DNA of 57,159 nucleotides from Symbiodinium natans (GCA_905221605.1 CAJNDS010000238.1:133101-190259); one strand, 5' to 3'. Positions 34,049 to 45,231 are shown, numbered from the stretch's first letter. Numbers and translations: made by a program. Notes: generated by a model from the sequence alone, not told the origin.

Positions 34049-34670
34049 CGTTCTTGTCAAGCGCTGAGATGTTGCAAGTGCGTGATGATAGTGCGAGCGA
34101 GGTCACTGCAGGATGACAGCTAGCGAATCCCCTACTTACGATGAGAGGACGCTTGGACTGCAAAGTTGCAGGTATAGCTGACCGACCCATTCAAAGCATT
34201 TGGTTGCTAGCCGGGACCGACGTGCCTTGACGTGCCACACGGTGGAAATGCAAGCAGCCAGAACTCCAGGCGCTGGTGCTATGACCAAGAAGAGAGTTCT
34301 TTTTGTATTCCGGGTCGAGGGTTGTGCACAGATGCAAGGCTGCGTGAGTGTTGAATATTGGAAAAACTGTAGAGTTTTTTCGCCCATGTAGAGTCCAGGA
34401 CTCTTGGAGCCCCGCTCGGTTCCTGCACCTGCGAAATCATAGCCATAACACATGCGTGCACAGCTGCCATTCGAGGTAGAGTTGAAGCGTTGGTTCGACC
34501 CTGCAAAGAGGCCAACGACACAGGACTCTCGGATTTGTGATTTGAGGTGTGCTTCCGGTGCTGCCGCCAGTTTCCAGGTTCGGAGTTGATTCGGATGTTT
34601 GTGCTTGACTCAACGCCGTTGTTGACATTTTTCGTGGTTTCTTGAATCCGTCCAGCTTGTCAACAGTCAG

Positions 34671-34996
34671 GACCGTCCTCTCATCACTTTTTCGTCACTC
34701 TGGCTGTCGAGGTTATCAAGAGTTACTTTGCCAAATTCAGGGCGTTGATCTGGCGGGGTGTGTCTGAGGAGGTGTTTCAACATGTGTTCATTAAACTCGC
34801 CCGCGAGATTCCTGGTGGAAACCTCGCCATCTCAGGTGTCGTTCGATTCCTTCCTTCGCGAGAACTCCAGCCTCTCAAAAGGCGCCAGAGAAGGGCCACA
34901 GAAGCGTCAGATCATGTCGCGCTGTTCTTTGTTCCGTGTTACATACTGTGGCGAAGTACTGTTGAGGACATGGACCGACCGACCCTCATTGTTTAG
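34671..34996 (+). CDS. Terminal exon of an unknown gene
   Basis: Open from a cagtcag acceptor to a TAG, 108 codons, with no start Met needed. The sequence begins SSHHFFVTLAVEVIKSYFAK and continues SEEVFQHVFIKLAREIPGG; the last part is more basic (LKRRQRR) and then hydrophobic (HVALFFVPCYILW). A GT donor at 34836 in phase would give a shorter coding exon, so the end is not certain. A G-rich tract follows the stop. No family recognised, and upstream exons were not found. Confidence 0.45.
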
Positions 34997-35520
34997 CTTG
35001 CGACAGGGGCAGGGGGGGGCGGGGGCGGGGGCATGGTAGAGTCTGTGTCTGCTTGTTGTCTATTGTTCTACACTCCGCATCCTTGAATCTCTTACTGGCA
35101 TTCTTCATCCTTTTCTTTATTCTCCTTCGCTTCTTGTTTCTTCTCGATCTTTAACCCTGAGCCCTATAAACCCTGCCTCTCCCAACTGGACAACCTCGGG
35201 AGCATCGCTCGGACGAGGGAATATTGGCTCTGCGAGTTTATGTCCTCGACGTTTGCTAATTTGGGCGAATCTTTTCCGAAGAAGAGCACCCCACTGAACA
35301 CCCAAGAACAAAATGCACAAAGCATGAAGTTTTACATAATACAACCGACAAAATGTTTCTGTTTTTCGCTTCTGAGAGAGGCGGCCTCCAGCCGCATTTT
35401 TCCCCCCATTTTGCTCCTGGGTGAGTGCACATGAAGTGTGTTCCTAAAATACATCAGTTTTTTTTTTCCTGTTGTTCCTCTCTGTTTTTGCCCTTCCAGA
35501 AGAGTGCGCGCGCATCGAAG

Positions 35521-35656
35521 CACACCAAGACCGTCGCCACCGGTGGAGACATCGACGAAGCTTGGCAGCGCAGCAGTGAACAACTACTGCCCTAAGCCCT
35601 CAGCCCTTTGAACCGTCAGGGTTTCCTGTGGCTCTTGGTGTTCATGAGGCCAGCGT
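35521..35656. repeat. Dispersed duplication, copy B
   Basis: Matches 23673-23807, from cacaccaagaccgtcgcc to gaggccagcgt. Confidence 0.85.
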
Positions 35657-35980
35657 GGGTGTGTAGGGCCGAATTTGGTTGAAGATTTCGGACTTAAGTT
35701 TTGGCGTTCAGCGTCTTTAGTTTTGGGCTCCGGTTTATGGTTTAGGGTTGTATAACCCCTAGGCTAAGGCGCACAAAGCTCTGAACCCTTTGCAGACCCA
35801 CAGGGCTCAAAATAGAGTACTTGGAGGTTCAGGGTACTGAGAACCCAATTTAACTGCACTTGTAAGCCCCCTAAGTCCCCCAAGTAGGTTATAAGTGGAC
35901 ATATAATTGGGGTTATAAGTAGCATGAACCTCCAAGTAGGAGAACCGTGTTGGGGATTCTCTACTTTCTATCTACGGGAA

Positions 35981-36050
35981 CCCTAAACCCTAAACCTCAA
36001 CCTCTAAACCCTAAACCCTAAACCCTAAACCCTAAACCCTAAACCCTAAA
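35981..36050. repeat. CCCTAAA array
   Basis: About nine units. It is followed by a 260-bp block of highly degenerate TTTAGGG-like words. Confidence 0.9.
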
Positions 36051-36114
36051 CACCCTTCATCCTCCTTCTTCCTCCAAGGCCAGATCTACCTCTCCACTTT
36101 GCGGTCTGGTGCTG

Positions 36115-36375
36115 GGGTTCAAGGGTTTAGGGGCTTGAGGCTTTAAGAGTTAAAGGGTTCAAGGGTTTTGGGGTTTCATGGTGTAAGGGTTTTGGGGTTT
36201 AAGGGCTTAGGGGTCTAGAGGTTTGAGGGCTTAAGGGTTTGAGAGTTTCGGGGTTTGAGAGTTTAGGGGTTTAGGGGCTTATGGGTTAAAGGGTTTGAAG
36301 CTTTTTTAGGGTTACAGGGTTTAAGGGTTTGAGGGCATAAAAGTTTAAGGGTTAAAGGGTTTGAGAGTTTAGCGG
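36115..36375. repeat. Highly degenerate TTTAGGG-derived block
   Basis: Dense words such as aagggtttagggg, gagggcttaagggttt and gtttgagagtt, with a 7-10 bp beat. Looks like an old array decayed by point changes. Confidence 0.75.
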
Positions 36376-36776
36376 GGGAGGACAACAGGGTTGGTGCAGC
36401 CCTGGCTAACTCAGCCCCCTTGATCAGGGAGTGCGAGAACAGGCAAACATGCGAGAAAAGGCAAACAAAGAGCCAACACCCCTCGGTGACAAAAGGAGTG
36501 CCTCACTCGCAGCATTGCAGTGAAAGGAGCGCCCCATTGCAAAGCATGAGAAGCCTGCTGCCATAGCAAGGGAAAAAAACGTCTAAGATGCGACACTGTC
36601 TTTTTACGCCCTAAGCGCCCTGAACCACTGGGTTCACTTCGGCGTGTGACTGCACTTGTTTGCCTTACGGTGTATCCACAACACCCCCGAAGCCTCTCCC
36701 GCAACGGAGTCCTGGCTGTTTTTTCCCCGGAAGTTCGGCAAGTCTTTGCTTGAGAAGTTCGATGCCGTCCGGCAAG

Positions 36777-37085
36777 GAGCGTGTCCAACTAGCAACCCCG
36801 TTTCTGCTTGAGAGGGGCGTCCAACTAGCAGCCCTCCAACTAGCAAACACCATAAACAACCTCCACTTCTGCCTCAGGAGCGTGTCCAACATGCAACCCC
36901 CATGTCTGCCTGAGGTAGAATTTTCAGGCAAGGAGCGTGTCCATAGCAACCCACAGGAGCGTGTCCAACTGGCAACCTGCATTTCTGGCCGAGGTAAATG
37001 TTTCAAGCAAGGAGAGCGTGTCAACTAGCAACCCCCATTTCTGCCTGACGAGCGTGTCCAACTAGCAACCCGCATTCCTGCCCGC
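36777..37085. repeat. Degenerate direct-repeat cluster upstream of the secreted gene
   Basis: About seven copies of gagcgtgtccaactagcaac followed by a ccc.tttctgcctga-type tail, irregularly spaced (about 22-60 bp). It ends about 290 bp before the 37377 start codon, so it may overlap that gene's promoter or 5' region. Confidence 0.8.
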
Positions 37086-37376
37086 TGTTTCGTAGATGCA
37101 CCGGGTGAGCGATGCGAAGCAAAGGCATCGTTTTCCGAAGGTAGTGCTGGGGTTGGTCGCATTGAAGCATAGGTCGCATTGAAGCATAGCCCAAAGCTGA
37201 TAGCAGGTGGACAGCACCATGCACAGCTCGAGTCGAGTACAGCAGACAGCCAACGATGTCAAGGTCATGCGCACGCCCCAATGGACCCAAGGGCGTCTAG
37301 AGCTCAATCAGGAGCATCATAAGGTCAAGGGCATAGGCATTGCTGTTCTCCATGGCGTTTTAGGCCCATCACAACA

Positions 37377-38531
37377 ATGCAGATCCATTTGATGGGATGG
37401 CTCATTTGCTTCCTGCTGTGGCTGGCATGGGCTGATGGCCCCCCGAGTGCCGCGCCCACAACCACGACCTTGGCCTTCAGTGTCTTTGGTGTGGAAGAGG
37501 TTTGCAACCACTGTGAATGTCCTAACCCAGGCTGGCTGGGCAGTCAGTCAGTGGAGAGCTGTCGAGATGCGTGTGCATTAAAAAGCACACATTTCCAACA
37601 TGCCAGCGGCAACAGATATGATGGGCAGCCAGGTGATAACAACTGTGCATGCTGTACATCAAGCCAGATCACATCTGGCGATTCTGGATGGGGCGTGAAA
37701 GTGTTTCGTGCAGACACAGCGGGCTACCGGCCATTTTGCGAGCTTTGTCGGTGCACCGAAGAGTGGGACAAAGATTGGCTGGGGACTCGTTCAATAAGTG
37801 AATGCGCCCAAACGTGCCAGGACGATGGCTTTTCTTACTTTCAGCACGCCAATGGCTTGAAACCAGATGGGTCAAGAGGTGACAACAACTGTGCGTGCTG
37901 CAGCAGGGGTTTAGCCCGCTCGGAACCCAATTGGGGCGTCAACGTCTACGAGTTACGTGAGTTGCCAGCAGCAGCGGACTACTGGCCATTTTGCGAGCTT
38001 TGTCGGTGCACCGAAGAGTGGGACAAAAATTGGCTGGGGAGTCGTTCAATAAGTGAATGCGCCCAAACGTGCCAGGACGATGGCTTTTCTTACTTTCAGC
38101 ACGCCAATGGCTTGAAACCAGATGGGTCAAGAGGTGACAACAACTGTGCGTGCTGCAGCAGGGGTTTAGCCCGCTCGGAACCCAATTGGGGCGTCAACGT
38201 CTACGAGTTACGTGAGTTGCCAGCAGCAGCGGACTACCGGCCATTTTGCGAGCTTTGTCGGTGCACCGAAGAGTGGGACAAAAATTGGCTGGGGACTCGT
38301 TCAATAAGTGAATGCGCCCAAACGTGCCAGGACGATGGCTTTTCTTACTTTCAGCACGCCAATGGCTTGAAACCAGATGGGTCAAGAGGTGACAACAACT
38401 GTGCGTGCTGCAGCAGGGGTTTAGCCCGCTCGGAACCCAACTGGGGCGTCAACGTCTACGAGTTACATGAGTTGCCTCTCACAACAGAGGCCGCTCGGCA
38501 TGACAAGCACGGTCACAAGATCCTTCCGTAA
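37377..38531 (+). CDS. Secreted Cys-rich tandem-repeat protein, single exon
   Basis: Intact 384-codon frame. The N-terminus is a signal peptide (hydrophobic GWLICFLLWLAW, likely cut near ADG), so the protein is probably secreted or a surface protein. An in-frame second Met at 37392 may be the true start, because a possible splice or spliced-leader acceptor (tgcag) lies just before it. The mature part has one divergent and three near-identical 85-residue modules. The identical ones begin at 37731, 37986 and 38241, exactly 255 bp apart. Each module carries CELCRC, CAQTC, FSYFQHANG and NNCACC, about nine Cys, plus a conserved NWGVNVYEL end. The divergent first module keeps the pattern as CNHCEC, CRDAC, HFQHASG and NNCACC. 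Cys spacing recalls PAN/apple-like extracellular domains, but I cannot assign the family firmly. The tail is short and His/Lys rich (ARHDKHGHKILP). Nearly identical DNA between modules points to recent duplication or gene conversion. A degenerate repeat cluster lies upstream. Confidence 0.9.
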   Translation: MQIHLMGWLICFLLWLAWADGPPSAAPTTTTLAFSVFGVEEVCNHCECPNPGWLGSQSVESCRDACALKSTHFQHASGNRYDGQPGDNNCACCTSSQITSGDSGWGVKVFRADTAGYRPFCELCRCTEEWDKDWLGTRSISECAQTCQDDGFSYFQHANGLKPDGSRGDNNCACCSRGLARSEPNWGVNVYELRELPAAADYWPFCELCRCTEEWDKNWLGSRSISECAQTCQDDGFSYFQHANGLKPDGSRGDNNCACCSRGLARSEPNWGVNVYELRELPAAADYRPFCELCRCTEEWDKNWLGTRSISECAQTCQDDGFSYFQHANGLKPDGSRGDNNCACCSRGLARSEPNWGVNVYELHELPLTTEAARHDKHGHKILP

Positions 38532-38600
38532 GATTGGCTTATCCATTGAAGGGACTGTTTGGATTTTTTTTTACTTTGGGGAGCCTCAATAAGGCCCTGT
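38474..38600. repeat. 3' end of the secreted gene, duplicated at 47.9 kb (copy A)
   Basis: The last codons and start of the 3' flank match 47941-48045. Copy A has 16 extra bases (gtaagattggcttatc) that hold the stop codon. Confidence 0.85.
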
Positions 38601-38984
38601 TCTCCTTGAGGAGTTATCCTGGAAGGAGTGCTTTGGAGGGTGCTCGAAGCTTCCTTTGCTAAGCCCCCTTTATGAACCTGTCCAATAACGCTCGCTATAG
38701 GCTTCCCAGATCCCAAGACAGGGCTCCCAAAGCCCCGAATCAATTCTAGGCATCCCCTGATTTAAAAAAAAATCCCCTCAGAGGGTCCGTCATCCCAGGA
38801 CTCTGCCGTTTTGATGTGCACGGTGATAAGCAGACGAAGTGTACTCTGATTGTGGCTTCCTGAGGCTACTTCTCACTTCATCGCGGAACTTCTGGGATAA
38901 ATGCAAGTATATGAGTGATAGCATCAGGCCCCAATATCTGCTCAGCTCCCCGCATTCCCATCCAGGCAGAAGTACGAGTAGGAA

Positions 38985-39040
38985 TATCTGGGTCCTTACA
39001 TTAAGGATCCTACTTTGGGGGGTCAAGTAGGAATCTAGCC
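38985..39040. repeat. Dispersed palindromic element, inverted copy 3
   Basis: Contains gggtccttacattaaggatc and ctactttgggg; its reverse complement resembles 12690 and 19522. Confidence 0.5.
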
Positions 39041-40688
39041 ATATGAGCCCATGGCAAGAATCGGTGCATGTACAGAGGTCGCACGTGTAGGGTTGGTAAG
39101 CCCCCTTTCTTCCTTTATTCCAAGAAGCTTGCCTTTTGCCTTCCTAGATGTGACCTTTGGGCTTGCCAGCCATACTCTAAAGTGATTGTGCAGGCAACCG
39201 GCTCTGCAACTTCATCCTCAACATCTGTCGCAGTGCAGACCTCCAAAAAGCTTTAAGCATGCAGCAATCTGCACCTGTTTACATCGCGGCCTTGCACAAA
39301 ATCACAGAAACAAGAACTCGCAGCAATACAAACCCAATTTAAAAAGTTTGCGTGGGCAAACACACATGCGGAGAAATCTTGCCGCAAAGGAAGCCTCTAC
39401 TACGTGGTCTTCGACAGTTTCCACTACTTCCACGACTGCGTCCTCTACCGTGAAGACCTTACAAACTCATAGACCCACGCTTGCTTTCATAGAATTACTA
39501 AGCGTGAATTGGCTGGACTGGCGCGTTCTGCAGCTTCTTGATGGAGAGTTGAACTCCTTGCGGTATGGGTGGTTCAACCGCTGGCATTGCAAAAAGGGTG
39601 AGCAAAACCGAAATGGAAGTCCATTGCTCAACCAAGACCAGAGTGTCAGGCACATCCTTTAGAAAACTGTTCTGCAGTCTTGCCAACACAACTGGTTATC
39701 GTTGCTTCCAGCCAGGTATCATGGACAAGCACGACATTGCCATACGAAGTCGGCAGCTGGCTTCAAGTAGCGTCGTCCCGCAACCCGGGGCCTACTAGTA
39801 GCCTCATAACCGTCATAACCCTATCTGTTTCTATGAGGTGGGTGGCGTAATGGTGGCTGCACGGGCACACCTTGTGATTCCATAGTGTACAAAAGCACAT
39901 CATTCAGGCTGGGGTTTACTTTCAGAATGCGCCCAGGAATCTTGTACAGAGTTTTGTGTATACTCTCCAACCCTGAAGAGAAGACATTGTCGAAGAGGCA
40001 AGTCGCGAGTGCCAGATACAGGAATGGTTACATTAAGGCTCTGAGTCCGTCAAAGGGACCCTACTGTAGACCCTAAACCCTAAGCCCTAAACCCAAAACC
40101 TTCCCCCCCTCCTACATGAAGACCTCCCTTTAAAGACACCAAACACCAAGTGGGATCCTCTTCACCGGAGGCTTCTCAGCAAATCTTGATGTTAAAAGGA
40201 AGGCTTCCTTTAAATGGACCGTACTCTTGGGACAGGTAGGCACTTGAGATAACGTTTCGGACTATTTTCATAGGGTTGCTTGGGCCCGTGGAGTGAAAAG
40301 CCCTAAGAAACCAAACCCGAAGCCCGACCCCGAAACACGAAACCCACAAACCACAAACCCCTGAACCCCTGAACCCTAAGGCGAAGTCTGCGGCTCCTGC
40401 CGATGCTCCCGAACGGACAAGGAGCAAGGAGTTGTGACCCTGGCGAGGCGCCCGCCCCGGATTCTAGGACGAGGGATCTTTAGCTCACAAGTCCGCTCGC
40501 TTTTCAGCTCTATCCCCGAGACTTAGAGACTTAGAGTGGGATCTGTGATTTTCTTCTTGGTTTAGGGCTTAGGCTTCAAGTTTTTCCTTCTTGGGGCATT
40601 GTCAGTACTGTGGCAAGTGAAAGTCGTAACCGACACAGTTTGTATGCAGCAGTCACTGCGGGAAAGCAAAACGGGAAGTCGTTACCGA

Positions 40689-40990
40689 TTTGCGTGTAGT
40701 TGGGGATTTAGACATGAGCCAACAACGATTGGCATTCGAACAACAAAGTCTTATTCGGGCCTGGGGGAGCAACATGGCCTAGGCCTGTCAACACTCACTT
40801 TGGGGTATCGTCCGAATACAAAATGTAAAAGCTGAGGGGTATCGTCCTGTGTAGACAAATTTTGCGGCTGTTGGGCGGTTGGGTGGTTTGCTTTGCTGCT
40901 TTGCGTGTAGTTGGGGATTGCAAAGGTTTACGGGGACTCTTGGGTAGTTGGCTGCTTGACATTCACGCTTTGCATGTAGTTGGGGATTGC
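40689..40990. repeat. Three copies of a 20-bp motif
   Basis: tttgcgtgtagttggggatt occurs near 40690 and 40900 and, with one change, near 40972. Confidence 0.7.
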
Positions 40991-41984
40991 AGGTGATATG
41001 GGGGGTTTCGTGACCTTCAAAAGGTAGGTTTCTAGCGTGCGTGTAGATGGGTTTTGAGGGATGCGACAGCCGTTTAAGGGGTTTCCCTATCCCCCGCACG
41101 ACCGGTTATGACTTCCGCGTTCGACAGTAATCTCTATTTCCGTCAAGAGTCCATGCCTTTTTGGAAAGCATTGCAGGGAAGGTTTGTCTGCTATCATGGG
41201 CCATTCCCGACCCCAGCTCATTGGGCAGTTGATCTAAATTCTTGTTCTGGCCCTGAGGACCCCATGTACCATAATCCCTGCTACAACCCTTACAATCGTC
41301 CCCGAATCCTTTTGAAAGAATCCTAAACCCTAACCCTTAAATTTCCTCAAGGCGGACCTGTAGGTCAACTACGGGTCATGCCCATTTGAGGTGCGCCTCC
41401 CTCTGCTGGACAGCGAATTTGAGCCATCTACAACACTATGGCAGCAGTCTCGACAGACCAGGCTTGCTACTGTAGGGTTTTGTTTGAGCCTTCTTCTGGG
41501 AGGCCGACGGTTCCTCGAAAGGAGACTCTAAGGATTGCCGTTGGGATTCTTAGGGGAACTTTGGTAAAGACGCTAAAGATGTCGAAGTTACTCCCAGGGT
41601 TTTCCACTGGGTCTTCAGCATGGTCCGTACCTTCTCTCATGAGGTCCGATGTCCCTTGTTTCTCCTGTGTGGGACACATGGTCGATTCCAAATAAGTAGC
41701 GTCCTCTCATATAGCCCTGAGCAATTAGATTGCACTCCTCAGTTAACACTATGAGAACACCCCCGAACCAGACCCTTGATTTTACCTCAAACAGGAACCA
41801 TTTGGGGTCCTCTCCTCAGAAAAAGTGTCACGCGCTTGGCCAGATGGGCGTCACGCGGTTGTTTGGCCTGTGGTCTCCCGTGGTCTCCAATCATGAGCGC
41901 ACAGGGCCGGCCGGTTGGGTGTCACGCGGTTCGGTCGGCGGTCTCCCAGATGGGACCAGGCCAAAAAAAAACTAGACAGCGAGT

Positions 41985-42425
41985 ATCCCGAAAGCAATCA
42001 GTGCGAAGATTTCTTTGTAATCTCGGCATGTGGTGATCGTTCTGCTGTGTAATCGATCATAGAAGTAGATATGGTGTAGACCCCAGAGCGAATGCGCGAT
42101 GCCAAAACGCACAGCACAGCGGTCGCGCAAACAAAAAAGACACCGCTTAGTCATTTTTTCTCGCAGCGCAATGTCGTCTCGATCCTTCAACGCCATGTCG
42201 TTCCCAGGATGGCTTCTTCCATGTGTTGATCGTGGCTGTGTAAGACTAAAATAATACTAAAATGGTTGGATCTCTTCGGTGAGCTGCTTCATCGAAGGTT
42301 CCAGGCCAGGTGCCGCTTAGTCTTTTTTTCTCACATCTCAATGTCGTCTCGATTCTTCAATGCCATGTCGTTCTCATGATGGCTTCTTCCAGACTCTGTT
42401 CTTCGCTGAAGCTTTCGGGAAAACA
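41985..42425. repeat. Left flank of satellite island, internally duplicated
   Basis: Two diverged copies share caatgtcgtctcgat, ccatgtcgttc, atggcttcttcc and gatttctttgt. The part 42241-42420 (taagactaaaataatacta ... cttcgctgaagctttcggga) is repeated at 44543-44720 with nearly the same spacing (160 vs 158 bp). Confidence 0.75.
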
Positions 42426-42617
42426 AAATAAAGATTTCTTTGTGATGTCGGGATGATGTAGACGCCAGAGCGAACGCGCGATGCAAAAAACAAAAAAACA
42501 CACAGCGGTCACGTGAAAATTAAAAAAATCTAAAAAACAACTACTAGATATAATAGATAACCTATCTCGAGACAGTTGCCAAGCGACCAATATGTTCGGT
42601 CCCCACGGTATCTGCGC

Positions 42618-43745
42618 AGTTTTCGCGGTTCTCGGGCGCACGGAATCGGTCCCCACGGTATTTGCGAGGTTTTCGAGCGTGTCGAATTCGGTCCCCACGA
42701 TATTTGCGAGGTTTTGGGGCGTGCGGAATTCGGTCCCCACGAGGTTTTCGAGCGTGCGGAATTCGGTCCCCACGGTATTTGCGAGGTTTTCGGGCGCACG
42801 GAATTCGGTCCCCACGGTATTTGCGAGGTTTTCGGGCGCACGAAATTCGGTCCCCATGGTGCCGATTCGGTCCCCACGATATTGGAGCGTGCGGAATTCG
42901 GTCCCCACGGTATTTGCGAGGTTTTCGAGCGTGCGGAATTCGGTCCCCGCGATATTTGCGAGGTTTTGGAGCGTGCGGAATTCGGCCCCCACGGTATTTG
43001 CGAGGTTTTCGAGCGTGCGGAATTCGGTCCCCACGGTATTTGCGAGTTTTGGAGCGTGCGGAATTCGGTCCCCACGGTATTTGCGAGGTTTTCGAGCGTG
43101 CGGAATTCAATCCCCACGGTATTTGCGAGGTTCTCGGGCGCACGAAATTCGGTCCCCACGGTATTTGCGAGGTTTTCGGGCACGGAATTCGGTCCCCGCG
43201 ATATTTGCGAGGTTTTCAAGCGTGTCGAATTCGGTCCCCACGATATTTGCGAGATTTTGGAGCATCCGGAACTCGGTCCCCACGGTATTTGCGAGGTTTT
43301 CGAGCGTGCAGAATTCGGTCCCCACGGTATTCGCGAGATTTTCGGGCGCACGAAATTCGGTCCCCATGGTATTTGCGAGGTTTTCGGGCGCACAAAATTC
43401 GGTCCACACGGTATTTGGGAGGTTTTCGAGCGTGCCGAATTCGGTCCCCACGATATTTGCGAGGTTGCGGAATTCGGTCCCCACGGTATTTGCGAGGTTT
43501 TCGAGCGTGCGGAATTCGGTCCCCACGATATTTGCGAAGTTTTGGAGCGTGCGGAATTCGGTCCCCACAGTGTTTGCGAGGTTTTCGAGCGTGCGGAATT
43601 CAATCCCCACGGTATTTGCGAGGTTTTCGGGCGCACGAAATTCGGTCCCCACGGTATTTGCGAGGTTTTCGGGCGCACGAAATTCGGTCCCCACGGTATT
43701 TGCGAGGTTTTCGAGCGTGCCGAATTCGGTCCCCACGATATTTGC
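42618..43745. repeat. 42-bp satellite, about 27 units
   Basis: Units of about 42 bp with core gaattcggtccccacggtat and ttgcgaggttttcgagcgtg, most containing an EcoRI site. Variants swap cgagcgtgcg/cgggcgcacg and ggtat/gatat, and some units are shortened. As 42 is 14 codons, several frames on both strands stay open for over 400 codons; I treat these as by-products. Confidence 0.94.
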
Positions 43746-43747
43746 GG

Positions 43748-43930
43748 GCCACGGAAACGTAGATTCCAGTACTGCGTGCGTACTACAAAAGAAGGAAAAT
43801 CCAGCCGGGCCACGGAAACGTAGACTCCAGTATTGCGTGCGTACTACAAAAGAAGGAAAATCCAGCCCGGCCACGGAAACGTAGATTCCAGTACTGCGTG
43901 CGTACTACAAAAGAAGGAAAATCCGCCCAG
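43748..43930. repeat. 61-bp tandem repeat, three copies
   Basis: Exact 61-bp spacing of units starting gccacggaaacgtaga at 43748, 43809 and 43870. It directly abuts the 42-bp satellite. Confidence 0.94.
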
Positions 43931-43956
43931 AGCACACGGTTCAGAATACGCCAAAA

Positions 43957-44510
43957 CGCCTCGCGTTTCGCACGCCGACGTGCAAGATCCCCGCAGAGGG
44001 TCAACAAACGAATTTCCGAACACGCAAAAACGCCTCGCGTTTCGCACGTCCACCCGCAGCATCCCCGCAGAGGCTTTTCATTCCAATTTCAGCATACGCA
44101 AAAAACCCCCCCGGTCCCGCCAAACGTGTTTTGTCCACGCGCAAAATCCCCGCAGAAAATTCGCAAACGAACTTCAAAAAATGAAAAAATCCCCCCGCGG
44201 TCATAGTGGCGTGTTTTGTCCACGCGCAAAATCCCCGCAGAAAAATCACAAACGAACTTCAAAAAATGAACAAAACCTCCAAAGCCCGCCAAACGTGTTT
44301 TGTCCACGCGCAAAATCCCCGCAGAAAAATCACAAACGAACTTCAAAAAATGAACAAAACCTCCAAAGCCCGCCAAACGTGTTTCGTCCACGCGCAAAAT
44401 CCCCGCAGAAAAATCACAAACGAACTTCAAAAAATTAAAAAAAAATGTCACAGGAGCGTGTTTTGTCCACGCGCAAAATCCCCGCAGAAAATTCACAAGC
44501 GAGCTCCGCT
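43957..44510. repeat. 82-84-bp tandem repeat with older related units
   Basis: Five units with core tgtttTgtccacgcgcaaaa and tccccgcagaaaaatcacaa, starting near 44128, 44212, 44296, 44380 and 44457. Two more diverged units (cgcctcgcgtttcgcacg) precede them at 43957 and 44031. Confidence 0.9.
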
Positions 44511-44542
44511 AGCGCCGGCCAGACCCGCCCCCAGACTAAAAA

Positions 44543-44720
44543 TAAGACTAAAATAATACTAAGATGGTTGGACAACACGGAAGAAGATTTGATGTAATAC
44601 TAAAATAAGACTGTGCAAGACTAAATATAATACTAAAGAATACTACGTGAGACTAAATGTGCTGATGATTGCATGGCTAGCGTTTGTTTTTCGAAGAACC
44701 CTTCGCTGAAGCTTTCGGGA
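44543..44720. repeat. Right flank repeat of satellite island
   Basis: Direct-repeat partner of 42241-42420: same two end motifs in the same order with nearly the same spacing, but a diverged middle. Confidence 0.7.
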
Positions 44721-45231
44721 ACTAACTTCGAAATAGATGGGTGCTTTGCGACCAACCACGATGGGACATGCAAACCGGGGCATGCCATATGAGGACATGC
44801 ATCCCGGGGCACGCCATAGTTTTTTTTTCGCCGCCCGAAGACTGCATTTGGCGATGGTTTCTCATCGTGTGGAAATCTGGACTTGGGCTGGTTCATGGAT
44901 TATGGAATCTTCGATTTATTCCCCACCCTCGGTGCGGGGGTTGTTAGATTTTAAGTCAACCATTCTCATCCTGTCCTCGTCCGCTCATAGCTCCCCCACA
45001 AAATCCGAGCATCCCCGGAGTGCCCAATCACAACGAATCCCGCAGAGAATCCCGCCGAGCATCCTGGAGGCCCGAACCGCCGAGAGAGGCTTCCCGAAAA
45101 GTCCCCGCAAGAGGGTCCCCTCAAAAGTTCCCCCAAAATCCCTCAGGAGCCCAACCCTCGAGAGGCGCGTTCACGAGAGTCCTGAAAGACCAAACCGCCC
45201 AAACCCTAAGAGAGTCCCCCCAATAGGGATT

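Larger units (their letters stand above)
38620..41980. other. No confident gene
   Basis: Short open frames without family resemblance; holds the inverted palindromic element and the 20-bp repeats listed separately, plus CCCTAAA remnants near 40071-40095. Confidence 0.4.

Noticed and set aside
36777-37085. CRISPR-like spaced repeats
   Set aside because: Repeats are imperfect and spacing is irregular, with no cas genes and a eukaryotic setting.
42530-43884. Very long open frames (366-430 codons) on both strands
   Set aside because: They are produced by the 42-bp satellite, whose period is a multiple of three, so stops are absent in several frames at once. No real protein features.
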